Shown: positions 59,184 to 64,000 of the stretch, piece after piece
Layout of the letters: every line of letters begins with the position of its first letter
How positions within the stretch are numbered: the first letter of the stretch is position 1
Assembly: GCA_964523395.1 (NCBI GenBank)
Contig: CAZFXS010000001.1
Location: 124,001-188,000, forward strand
DNA: 64,000 bases
Direction of reading: 5' to 3'
From: JANYJZ01 sp964523395
GTDB lineage: Bacteria; Bacteroidota; Ignavibacteria; UBA10030; SZUA-254
Made by a program: the position numbers and the translations under genes
Notes under the pieces: model-generated
Database searches by the model: none
What the model saw: the letters and a program-made list of their open reading frames with translations, nothing else
What the model was told of the DNA's origin: nothing

Positions 59184-60161
59184 ATGAATAAATCTTTAAC
59201 ACTTACGGGAAAACTGCTGATCCTTCTCGCTCTTGCTGTTGTCTTCGGAGCCACGCTTATTGCCCTTTCCACACGCGAAAACCGACGGTCCCATAATTAT
59301 TCATACTCATATGTTGACGGGGACAGGGATAACGCAAAGAAATTTAACGAAACATTTTCTGTTTCTCCCGATGGAGAACTTGTCATTGACAGCGATCTTG
59401 GTGATATAGAAGTTGTTGGAACGGAAGCCTCGGAGGTGACAATGGAGGTTACAGTTGAAGGTTCAAAAAAGCAAGTTGAGAAATTTGACGTCGCATATCA
59501 GCAGGAAGGGAATACCGTCAGGATTACCGGCAGGGCGGAGAAAAAGTATTTCAGATTGTTTGATAGCGACAGGATTTCAGTCGAATATGTCATTCACCTC
59601 CCGTCAAAATTTAATCTGATGCTCGAAACTTCGGGTGGAAACATCATGGTACAGAATGTGGAAGGAAAACTGAAAGGCAGAACCTCAGGCGGTGATTTAG
59701 ACCTGGATGATCTTAACGGCACAATTACAATGGAAACTTCAGGCGGCAACATCTCTCTCCGCAATACAACCGGTGAATTGTGGGCTGAAACATCAGGCGG
59801 AAATATCATTGGTGACCGGGTTTCCGGTGCGACACATGTCGAGACATCCGGCGGAAATATTACATTCCGCGATAGTGACGGAAAATTGTATGCGTCTACC
59901 TCAGGCGGAGATATCCGCGTTTCACTAGCCGATAACAAGGGCATAGATGTTTCAACCTCCGGCGGTAATATTACGGTTTCACTCCCGAAATCTATAACGG
60001 CCGATATTCAGGCCGAGAGCTCAGGTGGCGATGTGAGCTGTGACTTTGCCTTTGCCGGGAAACTGCGTGAAGGGAGTTTGAACGGAACCATCAATGGCGG
60101 CGGGAATCTTATTAAAGCTGAAACATCAGGTGGGGATATTGTGATTAATGAGTTGGAATAG
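59184..60161 (+). CDS. DUF4097-family exported protein with TSGG-repeat beta-helix-like domain
   Basis: A 325-residue protein with one N-terminal hydrophobic helix (about 8-29) as signal or anchor, then a beta-solenoid-like domain where the unit (E)TSGG(N/D)I recurs at least nine times (from about residue 152 to 321) at intervals of roughly 15-22 residues. This is the DUF4097/adhesin-like pattern. Rich in Asp, Thr and Ser and probably facing the periplasm. GGAG precedes the ATG by 5 bases. Function unknown; in some bacteria it sits with sigma/anti-sigma genes, but not here. Confidence 0.8.
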   Translation: MNKSLTLTGKLLILLALAVVFGATLIALSTRENRRSHNYSYSYVDGDRDNAKKFNETFSVSPDGELVIDSDLGDIEVVGTEASEVTMEVTVEGSKKQVEKFDVAYQQEGNTVRITGRAEKKYFRLFDSDRISVEYVIHLPSKFNLMLETSGGNIMVQNVEGKLKGRTSGGDLDLDDLNGTITMETSGGNISLRNTTGELWAETSGGNIIGDRVSGATHVETSGGNITFRDSDGKLYASTSGGDIRVSLADNKGIDVSTSGGNITVSLPKSITADIQAESSGGDVSCDFAFAGKLREGSLNGTINGGGNLIKAETSGGDIVINELE

Positions 60162-60197
60162 TCGGTGATGTGAATTGTGGATTAGTGGACTATTCCG

Positions 60198-60232
60198 GAA
60201 AGTCCGCCCATACGTGGGCGGACTTTTTTATG
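60198..60232 (+). terminator. Terminator shared by convergent genes
   Basis: AAAGTCCGCCCA, TACG loop, TGGGCGGACTTTTTT. A 10-12 base stem with T run, 37 bases after the DUF4097 stop and overlapping the end of the PBP4 gene on the other strand. Confidence 0.9.
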
Positions 60233-61721
60233 GTGAAGAAAGATTCACATCAGCGAGCGCTGTAATTACTGCATTCTGAAAGTTTCGTAATGCCGAATTC
60301 TGTCCGGGAAAGTGATTGCACATGATGCTTACTGCAAGAAGCTTCCCGTCGGCGCTTGTCACATATCCTGAAATTGTGCTGACACCGGTGAGGGTTCCTG
60401 TCTTGCCGCGAAAATTTCCTTCCGCTCGCGTTCCTTTCAGGCGGTTTTTCATCGTTCCATCAATGCCGGCAACCGATAAACTCTTAAAAAATACAGGAAA
60501 TGTAGTCGCATTGTTATACTCGAACTGCAATAATCTGGTTAATGCATCCGGCGAGATTGCGTTGTACCATGAAACACCGGAGCCATCGGCGAGAATAAGG
60601 TTTGCTGTATCGATTCCAGCCTGAGCAAGAAAATTTCTCACTATTGCCAGGCCATGGTCCGCAGTTCCGATTGTGTCTGGAGAAAACGCTGCTATGGTCT
60701 TGAGGAGGTTCTCGGCGCCAAGATTATCGCTTTCCTTATTTATGTATTGGAGTATTGTATCGATGCCGTGATACACATTCCCTACCTGAGTCATAGAAGG
60801 TGGAGCAATGAGGGAAGTGTAAATATTCCCGCTGAAGTTGATATTCCGTGCCTTTAACTTTTCCCTGAATTGTGAGAGGAAAAACAGTTCAGGTCTCCAA
60901 ATAGTTAACGTAAAATCCTTTGATGTATCCCGCGGAGAAATTCTCCCGCTGACTGTAAATCTGTTTGTCCCGTGCTGTCGTGTCACTTCAAGCGGTTTGA
61001 TGAGGGTGTCTGTGGAAGTTACTGCTTCATTATAAAGCATAAACATATCAGAGGAAGGTGATATGCCGATATCAGGCTCGTGGCCGGATCGTTTGCCTCC
61101 GGTGACCTTGATTGTTACAGTATTATGATTCACCGTCAAAGGAGTAATGAAAGGGAAGTCCGAATACGGCTCGTCATCCCACATCCAGCCCTTTCCCCAT
61201 GCGACTGTATCAAAAAGAGAAATATCTCCGATTAAATTGCCGTTGATGGATGTAATCCCGTGAGACTCCAATGCCATGGCCAAAGAATCGAGGTCGCTTT
61301 CCGTCAGTAGTGGGTCCCCCGATCCTTGTATCCACAGGTCGCCATTCAGTACGCTATTCTGAAGTGTTCCATCATAACCAATCGTGGTCGTGAATCTGAA
61401 GTTACCACGGAGTACGTGAAGTGCGGTTGCAGTGGTGACCAGCTTCATGGTAGAGGCGGGATGGAAAAGTTTCCTGCTGTTTTGATCAAAGATTACGGTG
61501 CTATCTTCGACTGAAATAATTTTAATTCCGATAAAACTGGAGGCAAATGTGGTATCATTCATTAAGCTTGTAATGGTTAACCGGAGGTCATCTGCCGTTT
61601 TCTTCCCCGCTGCTATGGCAGGAGGGGGTGATGTCTTTTCAAGAGTTCCGGTTTGAGTTGATGCACAGGAATAAAATGTCAGAGTGAAAAGTATAAAAAA
61701 TAAAGAAGAAGAGATTTTCAT
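60228..61721 (-). CDS. dacB: D-alanyl-D-alanine carboxypeptidase/endopeptidase, PBP4 type
   Basis: Penicillin-binding protein that trims peptidoglycan side chains in the periplasm. 497 residues from the ATG at 61721, with lipobox YSC (C19), so it is a lipoprotein. The serine-hydrolase motifs are S90-x-x-K93 in HPASTMKLVTT, SDN in NKESDNLGAEN, and KTG in FRGKTGTLTGVSTISGY. The large insert between the SxxK and SxN motifs (about 95-310) is that of the S13/PBP4 family. Own promoter upstream. Confidence 0.9.
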   Translation of the reverse strand: MKISSSLFFILFTLTFYSCASTQTGTLEKTSPPPAIAAGKKTADDLRLTITSLMNDTTFASSFIGIKIISVEDSTVIFDQNSRKLFHPASTMKLVTTATALHVLRGNFRFTTTIGYDGTLQNSVLNGDLWIQGSGDPLLTESDLDSLAMALESHGITSINGNLIGDISLFDTVAWGKGWMWDDEPYSDFPFITPLTVNHNTVTIKVTGGKRSGHEPDIGISPSSDMFMLYNEAVTSTDTLIKPLEVTRQHGTNRFTVSGRISPRDTSKDFTLTIWRPELFFLSQFREKLKARNINFSGNIYTSLIAPPSMTQVGNVYHGIDTILQYINKESDNLGAENLLKTIAAFSPDTIGTADHGLAIVRNFLAQAGIDTANLILADGSGVSWYNAISPDALTRLLQFEYNNATTFPVFFKSLSVAGIDGTMKNRLKGTRAEGNFRGKTGTLTGVSTISGYVTSADGKLLAVSIMCNHFPGQNSALRNFQNAVITALADVNLSSP

Positions 61722-61756
61722 GTTGTATGTCTTATGGTTGTTTTTCAAGCCATCGT

Positions 61757-61784
61757 ATTTTACATAAAATTTATTGAAAAGCAA
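61757..61784 (-). promoter_or_regulatory. Candidate promoter of the PBP4 gene
   Basis: Minus strand TTGCTT (61784-61779), 16-base spacer, TAAAAT (61762-61757). Leader about 30 bases to the ATG at 61721. Confidence 0.5.
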
Positions 61785-61792
61785 TAGAACGA

Positions 61793-61830
61793 GGACATTT
61801 TGCAGAAGCCTGTTTGTTGGAAAAATGTCC
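61793..61830. promoter_or_regulatory. Inverted repeat upstream of secA
   Basis: GGACATTTT (61793-61801) and AAAATGTCC (61822-61830) form a 9-base perfect stem with a 20-base loop, between the divergent PBP4 and secA genes and 53 bases before the secA ATG. It may be a leader hairpin of secA or an operator for both genes. Confidence 0.45.
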
Positions 61831-61882
61831 GAAATTGGTTAGATTTGAAATGAAAAAATCAATCATTTAAGCAATTCAAACT

Positions 61883-64000
61883 ATGTTAAAGTTTTTATCC
61901 AAGATATTTCCAAGCAAATCCACGAAGGATATTAACCGCGCCACCCCGCTCGTTGAAGAAATTAATGGGTTTGCGGCTGAATACCAGAATCTTTCTGATG
62001 AAGCACTGAAGGCAAAGACAATTGAGTTTCGTCAGCGGCTGAGCGAAGCCGCCAAAGAATTCAGCGATGAAATTACAACGTTGAAAAGCGAATTAACCTC
62101 AGACGACCTTTCATTCGAAGAGCGGGAGGAAAAATATACACGGATTGAGGAAGTTCAGAAATCGCTTGATGATGCCACCCGTGAAACTCTCAACGAGTTA
62201 TTGCCTGAAGCGTACGCCGCAGTCAAAGAAACCTGCAGAAGGCTCGTAGGACAATCATGGGAAGTCACGGGACGCAAGATTGTGTGGGATATGGTTCCGT
62301 TTGATGTACAGCTTATTGGCGCTATCGTACTTCACGAAGGCAAGATTGCCGAAATGGCGACAGGTGAAGGTAAAACATTGGTTGCCACAATGCCGCTGTA
62401 TCTTAATGCCCTGGCGGGAAGGGGTGTTCATCTTGTTACCGTGAATGATTACCTCGCGCTGCGCGACAGCCAGTGGATGGGTAAAATTTTTGAATTCCTT
62501 GGCTTGACAGTAGGATGTATACAGACTTCGATGGATTCATTCCAAAGGAGAAAACAGTACGCATGCGATATTACCTACGGTACAAATAACGAATTCGGTT
62601 TTGATTACCTTCGCGATAACATGGTGATTTCACCGGAGGAATTGGTCCACCGTGAATATTATTTTGCCATTGTTGACGAGGTGGACTCCGTGCTTATAGA
62701 CGAGGCGCGAACACCTCTTATTATCAGCGGTCCGGTGAAAACCGAAGATCACAAATTTTCCGAAATGAAGCCGCGTGTCGAACGGTTGGTGACCGCACAG
62801 CGGAATTACATTACAAAAATTGTCGCCGAAGCTGAAGAATTGATAACGCAGGGGAAAGAAGAAGAAGCTGGTATTCAGATTCTCCGTAGCTACCGGGGTT
62901 TGCCAAAGCATAAACGGCTCGTGAAGATGCTGTCTGAACCTGCAAACAAGAAACTTATGCAGCAAACTGAAAATGAGTTCCTGCGTGATCAGTCAAAACG
63001 GATGCATGAGATAGACGACGAGCTGTATTATGCGATCGATGAAAAAGATCATTCCATCAATCTTACGGAAAAAGGAAGAGAACTTCTTGCCGGAAGTTCC
63101 AATGATAAAGACTTCTTTGTTCTTCCTGATGTAGGGACTGAAATAGCGGCAATTGAAAACAATCCAGCCTTATCCGGTCAGGACAAACAGCAAAAGAAAG
63201 ACGAACTCAATTTATTGTATGCGGAAAAAAGTGACCGCATTCATACGGTGACTCAACTGCTCCGGGCGTATTCGTTGTACGAGAAGGATGACGAATATGT
63301 CGTTTCTGAGGACGGTAAAGTCATGATTGTGGATGAATTCACCGGCCGTATGTTGCCCGGACGCCGATACTCCGACGGATTGCACCAGGCAATTGAAGCG
63401 AAAGAAGGCGTAAAGGTTGAACGGGATATGCAGACCCTTGCGACTGTTACGTTGCAGAATTATTTCCGGCTGTATAAAAAACTTGCGGGAATGACAGGTA
63501 CGGCTGAGACTGAAGCAAGTGAATTTATCGATATTTATAAGCTCGATGTGGTTGTGGTGCCGACAAACAAAGAGATGGCACGTGACGATATCGATGACGT
63601 CATTTATAAAACAAAACGTGAAAAATATAATGCCGTCATTCAACAGATTGAGGAATTGCGTAAAGCCGGAAGGCCCGTCCTCGTAGGCACAACCAGCGTT
63701 GAGGTTTCCGAAACATTGAGCCGCATGCTGAAACGCCAGGCAATCCCTCACAATGTTCTTAACGCGAAACAACACCAGCGTGAAGCGGAAATTGTCGCTC
63801 ATGCGGGATTGCCCGGGGCAATAACTATTGCCACGAACATGGCGGGAAGAGGTACGGATATCAAACTCGGCCCCGGTGTCGCGGAATCCGGTGGGCTTCA
63901 TATTATCGGCACAGAGCGGCATGAATCTCGCCGTATTGACAGGCAGTTGCGCGGCCGTGCGGGCCGTCAGGGAGATCCAGGGTCATCGCAATTTTATCTT
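61883..64000 (+). CDS. secA: Preprotein translocase ATPase SecA, partial at window edge
   Basis: Drives protein export through SecYEG. About 706 codons are visible and the 3' end is beyond the window. The start is ATG at 61883 (LKFLSKIFPSK), 53 bases after the hairpin. Walker A MATGEGKTLVATMP is near residues 158-171, some 55 residues further in than in E. coli, because of an insertion at about 57-107 (ETTLKSELTSDDLSFEE-like, charged coil). DEVDSVLIDEARTPLIISGP, DEFTGRMLPGRRYSDGLHQA, GTTSVEVSE and TNMAGRGTDI follow in order. Another insert is likely in the 275-330 region. Bacteroidota-type SecA has such insertions. Confidence 0.95.
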   Translation, partial: MLKFLSKIFPSKSTKDINRATPLVEEINGFAAEYQNLSDEALKAKTIEFRQRLSEAAKEFSDEITTLKSELTSDDLSFEEREEKYTRIEEVQKSLDDATRETLNELLPEAYAAVKETCRRLVGQSWEVTGRKIVWDMVPFDVQLIGAIVLHEGKIAEMATGEGKTLVATMPLYLNALAGRGVHLVTVNDYLALRDSQWMGKIFEFLGLTVGCIQTSMDSFQRRKQYACDITYGTNNEFGFDYLRDNMVISPEELVHREYYFAIVDEVDSVLIDEARTPLIISGPVKTEDHKFSEMKPRVERLVTAQRNYITKIVAEAEELITQGKEEEAGIQILRSYRGLPKHKRLVKMLSEPANKKLMQQTENEFLRDQSKRMHEIDDELYYAIDEKDHSINLTEKGRELLAGSSNDKDFFVLPDVGTEIAAIENNPALSGQDKQQKKDELNLLYAEKSDRIHTVTQLLRAYSLYEKDDEYVVSEDGKVMIVDEFTGRMLPGRRYSDGLHQAIEAKEGVKVERDMQTLATVTLQNYFRLYKKLAGMTGTAETEASEFIDIYKLDVVVVPTNKEMARDDIDDVIYKTKREKYNAVIQQIEELRKAGRPVLVGTTSVEVSETLSRMLKRQAIPHNVLNAKQHQREAEIVAHAGLPGAITIATNMAGRGTDIKLGPGVAESGGLHIIGTERHESRRIDRQLRGRAGRQGDPGSSQFYL

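Noticed and set aside
1..64000. tRNA, rRNA, IS elements, prophage
   Set aside because: No cloverleaf with a TTCRANY-type arm, no transposase or integrase frame and no phage protein was seen by eye; a dedicated tRNA scan was not possible.

Overview
The window most resembles a chromosome segment from the Bacteroidota/Chlorobiota superphylum, with Ignavibacteria-like bacteria as my best guess. The reasons are a PorW/SprE-like TPR lipoprotein, several small outer-membrane beta-barrel proteins, an OmpA protein with thrombospondin type-3 repeats, a fused PabB-PabC enzyme, and a SecA with an insertion near its N-terminus. Many genes have E. coli-like TTGxxx-17-TATxxT promoters and GGAG-type ribosome binding sites. 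That fits Chlorobiota/Ignavibacteria better than Bacteroidia, which use a different promoter consensus and few Shine-Dalgarno sites. The assignment is inference. No rRNA, tRNA, CRISPR array, insertion sequence or phage gene was seen.

Layout. 1-6193 (minus): a terminal oxidase operon that reads leftward: exported cupredoxin-like protein, CoxA, CoxC, subunit IV, two small membrane proteins, CoxB, then heme A synthase, cut by the window edge. CoxB carries a large three-repeat insertion inside its CuA domain. 6675-9385 (plus): peroxiredoxin, a Tat-exported DsrE-like protein and an SQR-like flavoprotein, with an array of covarying palindromes before the last. 9521-21445 (minus): ComM-like ATPase, a barrel-like protein, PabBC, a run of small accessory genes (DUF1801, DinB, DUF4345, ankyrin, two VOC proteins), a TonB-like protein coupled to an amino-acid permease, and a 38-residue membrane peptide.

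21547-35543 (plus): PorW-like lipoprotein, PyrK-PyrD, FolC, Rho with a long leader, OmpA/TSP3 protein, thiolase, 3-hydroxyacyl-CoA dehydrogenase and acyl-CoA dehydrogenase (fatty acid or butyrate-type acyl-CoA metabolism; no crotonase here), then three outer-membrane proteins. 35661-42355: a 2003-residue hybrid sensor kinase with a KaiC-like domain lacking a P-loop, seven PAS and four GAF domains, and a response regulator with no DNA-binding domain. 42411-46822: nitrilase-like hydrolase, AsnS and a NatA/NatB-like ABC exporter.

46962-52731: NuoJ-K-L-M followed by a CPA2 cation/proton antiporter where NuoN would be expected. 52903-55840: ECF sigma factor, zinc-binding anti-sigma factor, Spy/CpxP-like protein, then cysteine desulfurase. 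55880-56060 is a cluster of small hairpins. 56097-58857 (minus): M28 peptidase, PrmA and Ppx/GppA in overlapping order. 59184-60161: DUF4097 protein. 60228-61721 (minus): PBP4-type DD-carboxypeptidase. 61883 to the end: SecA, cut by the edge.

Respiration is the main theme (cytochrome oxidase and part of complex I at opposite ends), with envelope biogenesis, redox defence and nucleotide/folate housekeeping genes between. The most unusual items are the CoxB insertion, the missing K-channel lysine of CoxA, the giant kinase with its pseudo-KaiC domain, and the regulator whose tail resembles a dead histidine-kinase dimerisation domain.
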